A stretch of DNA of 64,000 nucleotides. It comes from Pseudidiomarina terrestris. Lineage in GTDB: Bacteria; Pseudomonadota; Gammaproteobacteria; Enterobacterales; Alteromonadaceae. This document shows, piece after piece, positions 1 through 8,326 of the stretch. Both the position numbers and the translations under genes were made by a program. Each line of letters starts with the position of its first letter. The stretch's first letter is position 1. Where the stretch lies: contig NZ_JAGGJF010000003.1 in NCBI RefSeq assembly GCF_030466405.1, forward strand, positions 310,001 to 374,000, given 5' to 3'. Below the pieces are notes generated by a model, which was not told where the DNA came from, did no database searches, and was given only the letters and a program-made list of their open reading frames with translations.

Positions 1-1928
1 AGAACGGTCGCACCGAACTGGGTGTAGCCTGTAGGTACGCCATCTGCCTGACAGTTGGCAGCCACTGTTGGATCTGCGCCAGCTTGATCCCAGCCATCAC
101 ATGGATCGGTCGTGGTTAAGTTGCCTTCAGCAACACCACCAAACAGCTCTGGGATGTTAGGGATGCGGAAGGCGGTCGATTGCGTTGCACGCAGCTTCAA
201 AGAATCGGATACCTGCCAGTGCAGACTTGCTTTGTAGTTACCATCGCTACCGAACGTATCGTAGTCGCTGTAACGGTAAGCCAGGTCCAGACTCAGTGAT
301 TTTGCGAAATCATGATCTGCCAGCAATGGCAGTGAGGTTTCAACGTAAACTTCGTCGACCGTATAGCTACCTTCGATCGGCTCGGCCTGGTTGGTATTCA
401 TGATACCGGCCACAATCGAAGAGTCTGGGTTACGCCAACCTCTTTCTTTACGGTGCTCTACGCCAAACGCTACCGGGACCCAGCCTGCAGGGAGATCAAA
501 CAGGTCTCCGGTAATGTTTGCCGTAAGTGAACGCTGCTCATTACCACCATTATCGGTAGTGCGGAACATGATGTGATCCAAAGCTTCTTGCGATAGATCA
601 CCATAGCCAAGTAAATCGATACACGGAATACCGTTGCTACCACAAGTATTTGGATCCAAACCTTGGTTCAGACGTTGCATATTGACGATATTGGTCATGC
701 CATCAATCGCAGTGTTGCGGCCATAGTTGTACGCGACTTCCCAGTTCCAACCCTCACCGACATAGCCACTTGCACCAACTACGGTACGGAACGTATTAAC
801 GTCCTGGAAGAAAATCCGTGGGCCGCCTTCCAATAAACGGCGACCATCTAAGCGAATGGTCTCGCCGGTTGGGTTGGTCGGATGATCGGCTTCAAACTCG
901 ATACCGCGCAATGTACCCGGTGTCGCCAGCTGCTCAGAGGTACGGTTATTGTATAGAATTTCGGTAAATACCGTGGTGTCAGCAGAAAGCTGATAATCGC
1001 CAAATACCGACATGTTCCAGTTGGTGACCGGGTTGACGGAGTTTAGGTAAGGGAAAAATGCAAAGTTATGTTTGGCGCTACTGTACGGCTCGTATGAGTC
1101 ACCATCACCATTAGGATCTTGATTAAAGTTGATGCGGTCGCCAGCATTAGGGCCGGACAGAATCGTCGCACGTCCACCAATAGTGCTTGAACTACCGAAG
1201 CAATCGAGCTGACCTGTCGTCATTTCAGCTAAAGCACAGCCAGCCTGGTCGGCCATATTGATTTCATCAGAAGAGCGATAGCCTAAAGTGGCCATGATCC
1301 GACCTTTGTCACCGCTGGTACCAAAAATCATGTTGACGTTACGGTCTTGACCCTCGCCGTCATCAGTTGCGCCAACGCGTGCCTCGACAGTGAAACCATC
1401 GTAACTCTTACGGGTAATAATATTCACTACACCAGCCACGGCATCGGCGCCGTAAATTGCGGAAGCGCCATCTTTTAATACCTCGATGCGCTGAATCATC
1501 TCGACTGGAATCATGTTCAGGTCGACGGAGCTATTTGCACCGGTACCGCCGTTGACGATACGACGGCCATTCAGCAGTACTAGCGTCCGGTTAATGCCGA
1601 GGCCGCGCAAGTTGACTTGCGTGGTGCCGTAACCGTTGCCGGTCCAGTAAGCATTGCCTTGACCACCAGCTGCGCCTGCAGAAGCAGACATTCTTTGCAG
1701 AATCATCTCTACTGAGGTCATGCCTGAGACTTCGATATCTTCAGCGTCGAAGACCTGGATAGGCGCAGCACTTTCGGCTTCTGCCCGCTTCAACCGGGAA
1801 CCGGTAACAGTAATGCGTTCTGCATCGGCCTGAGCATCGCTTTCATTGCTTTGCGCCAAAGCAGCTGGTGAGCTGAAAAGGGCTGCAGATACGCTTAGTG
1901 CTACTGAGGAGAAGAGTAATTTTTTCAT
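1..1928 (-). CDS. TonB-dependent outer-membrane receptor (5' part, runs off the window)
   Basis: The first 642 codons lie here; the C-terminus is beyond base 1. The protein starts MKKLLFSS with a signal peptide ending near SPAALAQ (about residues 1-27), then a TonB-box-like stretch RITVTGSRLKR. A plug domain follows (about 45-165) with NLRGLGINRTLVLLNGRR and EVLKDGASAIYGADAVAGV, typical of receptors for large substrates. The rest is barrel. The function is uptake of a siderophore, peptide, glycan or similar ligand with energy from TonB; the ligand cannot be told from sequence. The plug resembles the large CirA/Oar-like marine class without a CarboxypepD N-domain. It is alone in its orientation next to a 327-bp upstream gap that may hold its control sites. 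Confidence 0.9.
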   Translation of the reverse strand, partial: MKKLLFSSVALSVSAALFSSPAALAQSNESDAQADAERITVTGSRLKRAEAESAAPIQVFDAEDIEVSGMTSVEMILQRMSASAGAAGGQGNAYWTGNGYGTTQVNLRGLGINRTLVLLNGRRIVNGGTGANSSVDLNMIPVEMIQRIEVLKDGASAIYGADAVAGVVNIITRKSYDGFTVEARVGATDDGEGQDRNVNMIFGTSGDKGRIMATLGYRSSDEINMADQAGCALAEMTTGQLDCFGSSSTIGGRATILSGPNAGDRINFNQDPNGDGDSYEPYSSAKHNFAFFPYLNSVNPVTNWNMSVFGDYQLSADTTVFTEILYNNRTSEQLATPGTLRGIEFEADHPTNPTGETIRLDGRRLLEGGPRIFFQDVNTFRTVVGASGYVGEGWNWEVAYNYGRNTAIDGMTNIVNMQRLNQGLDPNTCGSNGIPCIDLLGYGDLSQEALDHIMFRTTDNGGNEQRSLTANITGDLFDLPAGWVPVAFGVEHRKERGWRNPDSSIVAGIMNTNQAEPIEGSYTVDEVYVETSLPLLADHDFAKSLSLDLAYRYSDYDTFGSDGNYKASLHWQVSDSLKLRATQSTAFRIPNIPELFGGVAEGNLTTTDPCDGWDQAGADPTVAANCQADGVPTGYTQFGATV

Positions 1929-2255
1929 TATGTCACCCTGAATAATTTATCGTTTTAATAGGTTTTGGATTTAAGCTTGAGTCTACCTGAACAACTTGTT
2001 TATACAACTCCTACAATAGAAGTTTTTAACTCAGAGTAAAGGGGGGAGCTTCTGAAAGTTGTATAAAGAATACTCGATATCCACTGGCTTTTAGGGGTTG
2101 TATAGGCAACCTTGAAGGGTGCTTTAAGCAACAGTTGCGCTCCCTACCTATTCTGAGGGGTAAGAGAGCGATCTATTAAAAAAAGTTGTTCAGGAAAAAC
2201 CTCAAAGGCGGAGGAGATGCTAATAAATATTCGCTAAGAGCGCAATTAAATTCAT
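1929..2255. promoter_or_regulatory. 327-bp gap upstream of the receptor gene, with three GTTGTATA-type motifs
   Basis: No gene is seen. The octamer GTTGTATA occurs at 2058-2065 and 2097-2104, and its complement TATACAAC at 2001-2008. The 2097 copy lies in a small dyad, GGTTG-6-CAACC. The gap is AT-rich and lies directly 5' of the minus-strand receptor gene, so it probably holds its promoter. The repeated octamer could be an operator. No Fur-box match was seen by eye. Confidence 0.35.
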
Positions 2256-3299
2256 CTATGCAGGATTTTTATCGCCAAACACCAGTTTTTTCTGTAATCG
2301 GTAGCTGAGCAAAAATACAAGGACTTCGGCAACGGGCTTACCGATAAAGGGAGAAACCCCAATCAATAAGAGACCTTTGGTGAGTATGTAATTGGTGCCC
2401 ACGAGCACCGCGGCCAGCAGGGTGTAATGGGTAGCGTCACGGGATAGCGAACCGCCACGGCCAAATACCCACTGCCGGTTCATGCTGAAGTTAAAGATCC
2501 CCGAGCATAGACGGGCGCTGGCGATAGCTGCGAGTATCTCGCCAGTGAAGCCATAGATGAGTGCGAATAGACCATAATCGATGGCCGCTGATGCAATACC
2601 AACCCCTGAGAACTTGAGGAACTTGCTGTAGATCCGAATCGAGTCCTGCACCGGCTTGAAATGGCTGCTCTTGTTGCCTTTTTCGTAAACCGTGGTGATT
2701 TCATGGCTACGAAAGGCGAGCTCTTCGCGTTTGGCGAGGATCAGCATGTCGAGCTCAAATTCATAGCGGTCGCTAGGAGACTCCAGCAGCTGCGGCAACA
2801 GGCTGGCTGGAATACCGCGCAAACCGGTTTGGGTATCTGGAATATTGACTCTTAAGCCCAACCGAAATGTATATCTGGCAAAGGTATTTCCGAGCCATGA
2901 ACGAAACGGAATATCCGGAGCTTTAAAATTGCGACTGCCCAGCCAGAGAGCTTCAGGCTCGGCCGCAAACGCTTGTGTGACCGCCATAATATCGTGCGGC
3001 AAGTGCTGGCCATCGGCGTCTGCAGTGATCACGCCTTTGCTGTCAGGGACGTGTTTCAGCACCCACTGAAACCCCGTTTTTAGTGCCGCCCCTTTGCCTT
3101 GATTATTGTCATGCTCAAGCACCACAACCTGGGAAAAGTCGCTTAGCCGTGAAAAAATTGAGGATGGCTCGCTGCCGTCATTAACAACCACAATCGTCTG
3201 ATAACTGTCAGAACTCTCGTTGAGCTGTGTTACCAGCTGTAATAGCTGCTCATCAGGGTTGTAAGCGGGGATTACAATTACAGGTCGGGAGTCAGCCAA
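2256..3299 (-). CDS. Family 2 glycosyltransferase fused to a GtrA-like membrane domain
   Basis: 347 aa. The N-terminal half (about 5-215) is a GT2 domain of the dolichyl-phosphate mannosyltransferase/DPM1 type: VIPAYN at 9-14, VVNDGS at 38-43, NNQGKGAALKTGF at 64-76 and the metal-binding DADGQH at about 92-97. The C-terminal part (about 225-340) has four hydrophobic helices with the GtrA/DPMS signature KFSGVGIASAAIDYGLF. Known members transfer a sugar from a nucleotide donor to undecaprenyl phosphate and flip or anchor the product at the inner membrane. The substrate is unknown. It lies 10 bp from the DUF3667 gene, so the two may be co-transcribed. Confidence 0.85.
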   Translation of the reverse strand: MADSRPVIVIPAYNPDEQLLQLVTQLNESSDSYQTIVVVNDGSEPSSIFSRLSDFSQVVVLEHDNNQGKGAALKTGFQWVLKHVPDSKGVITADADGQHLPHDIMAVTQAFAAEPEALWLGSRNFKAPDIPFRSWLGNTFARYTFRLGLRVNIPDTQTGLRGIPASLLPQLLESPSDRYEFELDMLILAKREELAFRSHEITTVYEKGNKSSHFKPVQDSIRIYSKFLKFSGVGIASAAIDYGLFALIYGFTGEILAAIASARLCSGIFNFSMNRQWVFGRGGSLSRDATHYTLLAAVLVGTNYILTKGLLLIGVSPFIGKPVAEVLVFLLSYRLQKKLVFGDKNPA

Positions 3300-3309
3300 A
3301 ACATCCTCG

Positions 3310-4335
3310 TTAAGCGGTTAAAATTCCAATAAATAGCATGATAACAAAAGCAAAGGATAATAAGACAGCATAAACTAAAGCGCAGACCATGAATTTTAGG
3401 ATAGTTAATAGCCAGCCCTGATTATAAAAAAGCTTCTGAGTGAACAACATATAACTGACCATCCAGGCGAGCAATATGTTCTCTGCCCAGTCCACAACAT
3501 CTTCAATCAGCGGAGAGCCAGTAAGTTCTGTGGCCCAGGTAGAGCCTTTACTAATTACCGTTAGCAACATGAGTGAGAGCAGTAAAAAAGCATGCGTATG
3601 TAACGCAGCACTGAGGTGCTCTAGGTAGTAGCGCCCAGAAAAAGCGTAGATAAGCTTAAGAAATAAGGCCCAAAATGGCAGCATGATAAGCATCATCTGC
3701 GGGGCTAATGAAACCAACCTCTTAATTAGAATTTTGGGCTCTTTTGCCAACTCCTGAATTCTTTCTTCGATTTGTTGTTCTTGCTCTTCAGTAGCCCCGG
3801 GAAGACTCACTCTAAACTTTTCGACGACTTCTTCGGTTGTTGTTGGGGCGCTGACAATATCTTGTCGATTGAGTTGCGCTTCAACGGAAGCGAGTGTTTC
3901 ATCAACTTGTTGTTGCTCTGCCGGAGTGGGTTCCTCCGAGGGGGCTCGAATCGCGTCAAAGTCGATTAAGCTGGTGAGTACCAAGAACGAAATGAGTGAG
4001 ATGAAAAAATAAAGCCGCAAGGGTGGTACGTAGGATGCGTGTCGCCCCCGAACGAACTCTTGAGTAAGAAAAGCTGGTCGAGTAAAAAGGTTGACCAAGG
4101 TACGGTAAAAACGCGAATCCCAGTGACTAATTTCTCCCATCAAGTCAGCGACCACCGCAAATACACTGCGAATGTAATGGCGATCTTGCTGACCGCAGAC
4201 ATGGCAAAATTCACCTAAGAGTTCGCTGTCACAGTTTTTGCAGCGATGATCTTGTTTGTTCTTTAATTTTTCGTTTGCAGCGTCGACTGAATCAGTTGGC
4301 TGAGTAACGATCAAACTGGAATCTTGGCTAGTCAT
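3310..4335 (-). CDS. DUF3667-type membrane protein with N-terminal zinc ribbon
   Basis: 341 aa from the ATG at 4335 (MTSQDSS). An upstream TTG at 4377 would add 14 residues, but neither start has a good ribosome-binding site. A zinc ribbon uses C32/C35 and C44/C47 (CKNC, CHVCGQ). It is followed by SVFAVVADLMGEISHWDSRFYRTL, broken here as a conserved block that precedes a hydrophobic segment, then an acidic, Gln-rich loop (about 125-195) and four to five membrane segments in the C-terminal half. This organisation matches the DUF3667 family, whose function is not known. The neighbour upstream on the other side of a terminator is a small exported protein; downstream is the GT2-GtrA gene. Confidence 0.75.
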   Translation of the reverse strand: MTSQDSSLIVTQPTDSVDAANEKLKNKQDHRCKNCDSELLGEFCHVCGQQDRHYIRSVFAVVADLMGEISHWDSRFYRTLVNLFTRPAFLTQEFVRGRHASYVPPLRLYFFISLISFLVLTSLIDFDAIRAPSEEPTPAEQQQVDETLASVEAQLNRQDIVSAPTTTEEVVEKFRVSLPGATEEQEQQIEERIQELAKEPKILIKRLVSLAPQMMLIMLPFWALFLKLIYAFSGRYYLEHLSAALHTHAFLLLSLMLLTVISKGSTWATELTGSPLIEDVVDWAENILLAWMVSYMLFTQKLFYNQGWLLTILKFMVCALVYAVLLSFAFVIMLFIGILTA

Positions 4336-4393
4336 AAGTGCGATTATTGTTTTTATAGTAGTAGAAGTGTAGCTCAAGTTTAATCAGTCACAC

Positions 4394-4430
4394 AAAAAAA
4401 AGGCGACTCCACAAAGGAATCACCTTTTTC
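4394..4430 (-). terminator. Rho-independent terminator of the small exported-protein gene
   Basis: On the minus strand a 9-bp stem (GGTGATTCC with GGAGTCGCC, two G-U pairs) extended by A-T pairs is followed by a run of eight T. It lies 44 bp past the stop at 4474, and before the DUF3667 gene, so it separates the two minus-strand genes. Confidence 0.8.
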
Positions 4431-4473
4431 ATCTTTCATTTGAGCTGTCTTCAACGAGTACTACGCGGCGGTT

Positions 4474-4782
4474 CTACCGGTTGCCGCCATTATCATGATC
4501 GCCATTATCTTTTTTCTTTTTGTCTTTGTCTTTGTCTTTGGCGTCTTTCTTCTTCCCTTGGGCATCAGCTTTCAATGCTTCACGTTGGGCTTCACGCTCG
4601 GCCTTCATCGCTTCGTGCTCAGCCTTCATTTTTTCGCGTAAATCCTGTTTGCGCTGTTCAGCTTTATCTTTGGCATCGTCGGCTTGCTGCTGGCCTTTAT
4701 CTGCCTTTTGGCTTTGTGCTTCAGCGCCAAACGGAAGCACCATCACGAGACCAGCCATGATTAAAGTCAATAAACGTTTCAT
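4474..4782 (-). CDS. Small exported Lys/Glu/Asp-rich protein, likely coiled coil
   Basis: 102 aa with a clear signal peptide (MKRLLTLIMAGLVMVLPFGAEA, cleaved about residue 22). The mature part has almost no hydrophobic residues: it is Lys, Asp, Glu, Gln and Ala, with heptad-like EHEAMKAEREAQREALKA (about 54-71) and a Lys/Asp tail ending in Gly-Asn-Arg. A strong GAGGAG ribosome-binding site precedes the ATG. A dedicated terminator follows. The composition suggests an extended or disordered helix in the periplasm. I recognise no family; it could bind metals or polyanions, but that is a guess. Confidence 0.75.
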   Translation of the reverse strand: MKRLLTLIMAGLVMVLPFGAEAQSQKADKGQQQADDAKDKAEQRKQDLREKMKAEHEAMKAEREAQREALKADAQGKKKDAKDKDKDKKKKDNGDHDNGGNR

Positions 4783-4993
4783 CGTGAACTCCTCAATGCA
4801 GCCTTTTCCAGAGAACGGGATTTCCTGACTACACTATAGTGTACTCGAGTTCCGAATAAATTGCTTAGTAACCCGTCAGGCATGAAATTACTTTGCGACG
4901 AATTTACAAAAATCGCAGGCTGCGTCATAGCATGTCGCAGTCGCAGTTTAATCTTTACATTCGCCGACACTGGATCAGAAAAGGAGTTCAGCC

Positions 4994-5533
4994 ATGCAAA
5001 CGGTTCTACGTTATCTACTGATGTTGCGTCATATCCCCAGACAGCCGCAAAAAATCGATGTAAACACCTTACGTGAACGTCTGATTGAGCAAGGCATTGA
5101 TGTCAGTATCCGCACCATTCAACGCAATTTAATTGAGCTTTCCGAAGTTTTCCCTCTGACCACCGACGAACGCGGCAAGCCCTACGGTTGGAGTCTGCTG
5201 CCAGACGCACCTCTATTGCCTTTGCTTGCGCCGACGCAAGTTCATCGTGTTGCCAGTGCTGGCGATAAGATCCTGGCTGGGATGGCACAGATCGAGTTGC
5301 GTTGTGCCCCGGAAATCAGAAAACAGCTGGAAGCCTATCCGCTGAATGGCACGCAGCAACTGAACAGTGAAGATGAGCGTCTGTTACTGACGGCAAAAAC
5401 CGAGTTAACCGATGAGCTCATCGTCTGGATCCTGAGTTACGGCGCCAAGGTCGAGGTATTGGCTCCACAAGAACTACGTGACAAAGTCGCAGAACAGGCC
5501 GCCGCCATGCATCAGTACTACCAGCAGCAGTAA
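4994..5533 (+). CDS. Reduced WYL-type transcriptional regulator
   Basis: 179 aa, start supported by AAGGAG ten bases upstream. Residues 1-65 form a winged helix of the YafY/HTH_11 type (TLRERLIEQGIDVSIRTIQRNL gives the helix-turn-helix; shown in part as VSIRTIQRNLIELS). The end (about 125-179, LTDELIVWILSYG then KVEVLAPQELRDKV) resembles the WCX domain found at the C-terminus of WYL regulators. Full WYL proteins are about 300-330 aa; the central WYL ligand domain is not visible here. It may therefore be a DNA-binding protein that lost or never had ligand sensing. It converges with ogt, 2 bp from its stop. Confidence 0.7.
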   Translation: MQTVLRYLLMLRHIPRQPQKIDVNTLRERLIEQGIDVSIRTIQRNLIELSEVFPLTTDERGKPYGWSLLPDAPLLPLLAPTQVHRVASAGDKILAGMAQIELRCAPEIRKQLEAYPLNGTQQLNSEDERLLLTAKTELTDELIVWILSYGAKVEVLAPQELRDKVAEQAAAMHQYYQQQ

Positions 5534-5535
5534 GG

Positions 5536-6009
5536 TTAATCCTGCGCTGGCCAGCAACCTTCGTGACGGAGTAACCAGGCTTTTTTATCCAGCCCTCCGG
5601 CGTAGCCCGTTAAGGTGCCATTGGCACCAATGACACGATGACAGGGTACGACAATACCAATAGGATTTTTGCTGTTGGCCAATCCGACGGCGCGCACGCC
5701 TTTAGGATTATTGATGGCCATGGCAATGTCGCCATAGCTTGCTAGCTTGCCGTAGGGGATATGCTGCAGCTTCTCCCAGACGCTTTGCTGAAAGCTTGTT
5801 CCCCGCGGTTTTAACGGAAGGTCGAAGACCCGCAATCGGCCGGCAAAGTAATCTTCTAATTGTCTTGCGGTTTCGCGTAGCACGGGACACCAGCTCGGTT
5901 CACTCACCGGCTTTTCAATAAATGAAACCTGCTGTAGAGTTTCGCCATCGCTATAGATAGCGACGGGGCCTAATTCGGTGTCGATACTTGCTTGATAAAT
6001 TGTGTTCAT
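5536..6009 (-). CDS. ogt: Methylated-DNA--protein-cysteine S-methyltransferase
   Basis: 157 aa, the usual length of Ogt. It removes alkyl groups from O6-alkylguanine by suicide transfer to a cysteine. The active site PCHRVIG is present with the acceptor at C123. The helix-turn-helix region with the Arg finger (KGVRAVGLAN, about 103-112) and the N-terminal RNase-H-like subdomain are in order. The start at 6009 overlaps nothing coding on the other strand if the Nramp gene starts at 6058. The choice of ogt over ada C-domain rests on size and the lack of an AraC-type part. Confidence 0.92.
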   Translation of the reverse strand: MNTIYQASIDTELGPVAIYSDGETLQQVSFIEKPVSEPSWCPVLRETARQLEDYFAGRLRVFDLPLKPRGTSFQQSVWEKLQHIPYGKLASYGDIAMAINNPKGVRAVGLANSKNPIGIVVPCHRVIGANGTLTGYAGGLDKKAWLLRHEGCWPAQD

Positions 6010-6057
6010 GGTATTGATTTAGCATATCTTGCCAGTCCGTACCAGAGAGAGTTAAAA

Positions 6058-7269
6058 ATGATAACAAAGCTAAAGCAACTCAGTTTTGGCCCGGCCACCC
6101 TTGTCGCCGCTGCTTTTATTGGCCCCGGTACAGTAGTTACGGCCAGTCTTGCCGGTGCCAACTTTGGTTATGCGCTGCTGTGGGCTCTGGTGTTTTCAGT
6201 GTTGGCGACTATGGTGTTACAAGAGATGGCGGCACGTTTAGGTGTTGTGACTCAGCAGGGACTGGGTGAGGCCATCCGTTCGCAGCTGCAGAATCCGCTG
6301 CTGAAATGGTTTTCCATTGCGCTGGTATTGGCTGCAGTGGTCATTGGTAATAGTGTTTATCAGGGCGGTAACCTGACCGGCGCCAGCCTGGGGATGGCCG
6401 ATCTCATTGGCACGTATGCCGGCTGGCTGCCACTGGTACTCGGGGTATTGGCCGCAGCCTTACTTTGGAGTGGCAGTTACCGCTTGCTGGAGCGAGTGCT
6501 TATTAGCCTGGTCATGGTGATGAGTATTGCCTTTATCGCGACGTTTCTCATCGCTCGTCCGGATTGGTCTGAGTTTTTCAGCGGCCTGCTCATTCCCAGC
6601 CTGCCGACAGGTTCACTGTTAACGGTGATTGCACTGATTGGTACCACTGTGGTTCCTTACAACCTCTTCCTGCATGCAGCCAGCTCCGCGCAAAAATGGA
6701 AAAGCCCAGATCAGTTACCCCAAGCACGTGGTGATTTGCTGCTATCCATTCCGCTGGGTGGGTTAATCTCCATCGCTATTGTCTCCACTGCCGCCGCAGC
6801 ATTTTTTGGCCAGGCAGTGACTTTGGAAGGTGCAGCAGATTTGAGTGGCTCACTCCGGCCTTTAGCGGGAGATGGCGCGACTTGGTTGATGGCAATAGGC
6901 CTATTTGCGGCAGGGCTGTCATCCTCGCTTACGGCACCTTTAGCGTCGGCGTATGCATTAAGTGGGATCCTGGGTTACGGTGGCGATTTGCGTAGCTGGC
7001 CGTTTCGGCTGACCTGGCTGGCGATTATAGCGATTGGGGTGGTGATTGCGTCACTGGGACTACGTCCGGTCAGTGTGATTTGGTTTGCACAGGTTGCCAA
7101 CGGACTGCTGTTACCTATTATGGCTCTCTTTCTGGTGTGGGCATGCAATCACAAGATGATGGGCCGCTACCGCAACTCCTCACGGCAAAACCTGTTTGCC
7201 GCCATCGTCGTGCTGATTGCGGTTGGTTTGGGCTTGCGTAGCATCGGTGCTGCATTGCAATGGTGGTAA
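6058..7269 (+). CDS. Nramp-family carrier lacking the usual metal-site residues
   Basis: 403 aa with about 11 membrane helices. I take the ATG at 6058, behind AGAGAG, rather than 5992, because the conserved fold begins at LSFGPATLVAAAFIGPG. The family (SLC11/COG1914) moves Mn, Fe or Mg with protons. In TM1 the metal motif DPGN is replaced by GPGT (22-25), and in TM6 the usual M-P-H is V-P-Y (199-201, in TTVVPYNLFLH). The Asp, Asn and Met ligands are thus all missing. The helix packing Gly and Pro are kept. The substrate may be an unusual cation or not a metal at all. No regulator or riboswitch is seen upstream. Confidence 0.8.
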   Translation: MITKLKQLSFGPATLVAAAFIGPGTVVTASLAGANFGYALLWALVFSVLATMVLQEMAARLGVVTQQGLGEAIRSQLQNPLLKWFSIALVLAAVVIGNSVYQGGNLTGASLGMADLIGTYAGWLPLVLGVLAAALLWSGSYRLLERVLISLVMVMSIAFIATFLIARPDWSEFFSGLLIPSLPTGSLLTVIALIGTTVVPYNLFLHAASSAQKWKSPDQLPQARGDLLLSIPLGGLISIAIVSTAAAAFFGQAVTLEGAADLSGSLRPLAGDGATWLMAIGLFAAGLSSSLTAPLASAYALSGILGYGGDLRSWPFRLTWLAIIAIGVVIASLGLRPVSVIWFAQVANGLLLPIMALFLVWACNHKMMGRYRNSSRQNLFAAIVVLIAVGLGLRSIGAALQWW

Positions 7270-7270
7270 G

Positions 7271-8257
7271 TTATTGACCAAACAACAGTTCGAACTCGAC
7301 ACCAACTATCCACCTGGGGCGCCGGTGTTCATTCAGCTGTTCGCGCGGCCAATGCAGGCCGACCCAGCCTTCCAGATACAGCCAGTCGCGTAAAAAGCGT
7401 GCGCGATGCAAGGCGCGCAAACCATAGTCCTGCATCGGGACCGGATGCTCAGTCTCACCGTACCACCAGAGCTCAGCGCCTACCGCTCTCTCGTGATGGT
7501 AAATGTAGTACAGCTTTTCTGAGGCATGCCAGCGAACACCTTGGGTGCGCTCGGCGAATGTGCCGCGCGCCCAGAACTTGTTAAACCAGCGCTCACTTAA
7601 CGCAAAGTCATGCTCTACGGTTTGGGCGATGCCAAAGCCGTCACTGTCGCGCCAAAAGCCCACTGTCTGCAAATGAATTTCGCTTCGCTCGTTGATAATG
7701 CCTTCGTAGCGGTAGCGGGCGCGCACATAGGGATCAAAATCGATGCCACCGCGAAAACCAGCACCAAAAGACACATTATGGTTGGCATGCACCACAGGGT
7801 CAAAACCAAGCCCTACCATCCATTCTTCGTCGGCCTGATCACGACGAATGACTGTCGGCCGGGTCGTTTGTTGAGCGTTGATAAAATCATCAAAATCGCC
7901 GCGGCCGATAATCGCTGAGAGTTTGCGCTCAGCGTGGGGCAGAATCACTTTCGCCCGGAAGCTCGAGTCGACTTTCCAGCCATCGTATTCGTCCCATTCC
8001 GGGCGCAGGGTTAAACTGCCGTAGGCATCATTGTACGCGTCAGCATCAATGCCTTCGGCGAAAAAAGAGTCGAGCCAGGCAGCGGTGCTGGCGACGGTAG
8101 TCTTTAAGCCAGAGCGGAAATCATCGAGAAGCGCTTGCTCATCCGGGTCGTCATCGGTTTCGCTTTGTTGCGCGAACAGAGGCTTGCAGAGCGTCAGGCC
8201 AGCAAGTGTGACCATCACCAAACACAATGACTGAACGGGACGTGGGCAAGCTTGCAT
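7271..8257 (-). CDS. Exported protein, probable outer-membrane beta-barrel, family unknown
   Basis: 328 aa; signal peptide to about residue 29 (VMVTLAGLTLCKPLFAQ). AAGGAG lies seven bases before the ATG. After an acidic stretch (ETDDDPDEQ) come alternating aromatic and polar strands from about residue 80, and the protein ends in VGVEFELLFGQ, an amphipathic final strand. This pattern suggests a barrel of 8-12 strands. There is no TonB box or plug. I do not recognise the family; it recalls uncharacterised outer-membrane proteins of Alteromonadales. It is convergent with the Nramp gene and lies 69 bp downstream of malic enzyme on the same strand. Confidence 0.7.
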   Translation of the reverse strand: MQACPRPVQSLCLVMVTLAGLTLCKPLFAQQSETDDDPDEQALLDDFRSGLKTTVASTAAWLDSFFAEGIDADAYNDAYGSLTLRPEWDEYDGWKVDSSFRAKVILPHAERKLSAIIGRGDFDDFINAQQTTRPTVIRRDQADEEWMVGLGFDPVVHANHNVSFGAGFRGGIDFDPYVRARYRYEGIINERSEIHLQTVGFWRDSDGFGIAQTVEHDFALSERWFNKFWARGTFAERTQGVRWHASEKLYYIYHHERAVGAELWWYGETEHPVPMQDYGLRALHRARFLRDWLYLEGWVGLHWPREQLNEHRRPRWIVGVEFELLFGQ

Positions 8258-8326
8258 ACGCTGACTCCTTGTTGATGATGTCTTTGAACATACAAGGAAT
8301 CAGCGTCTTTCGCCAGTTCAGAAGGG

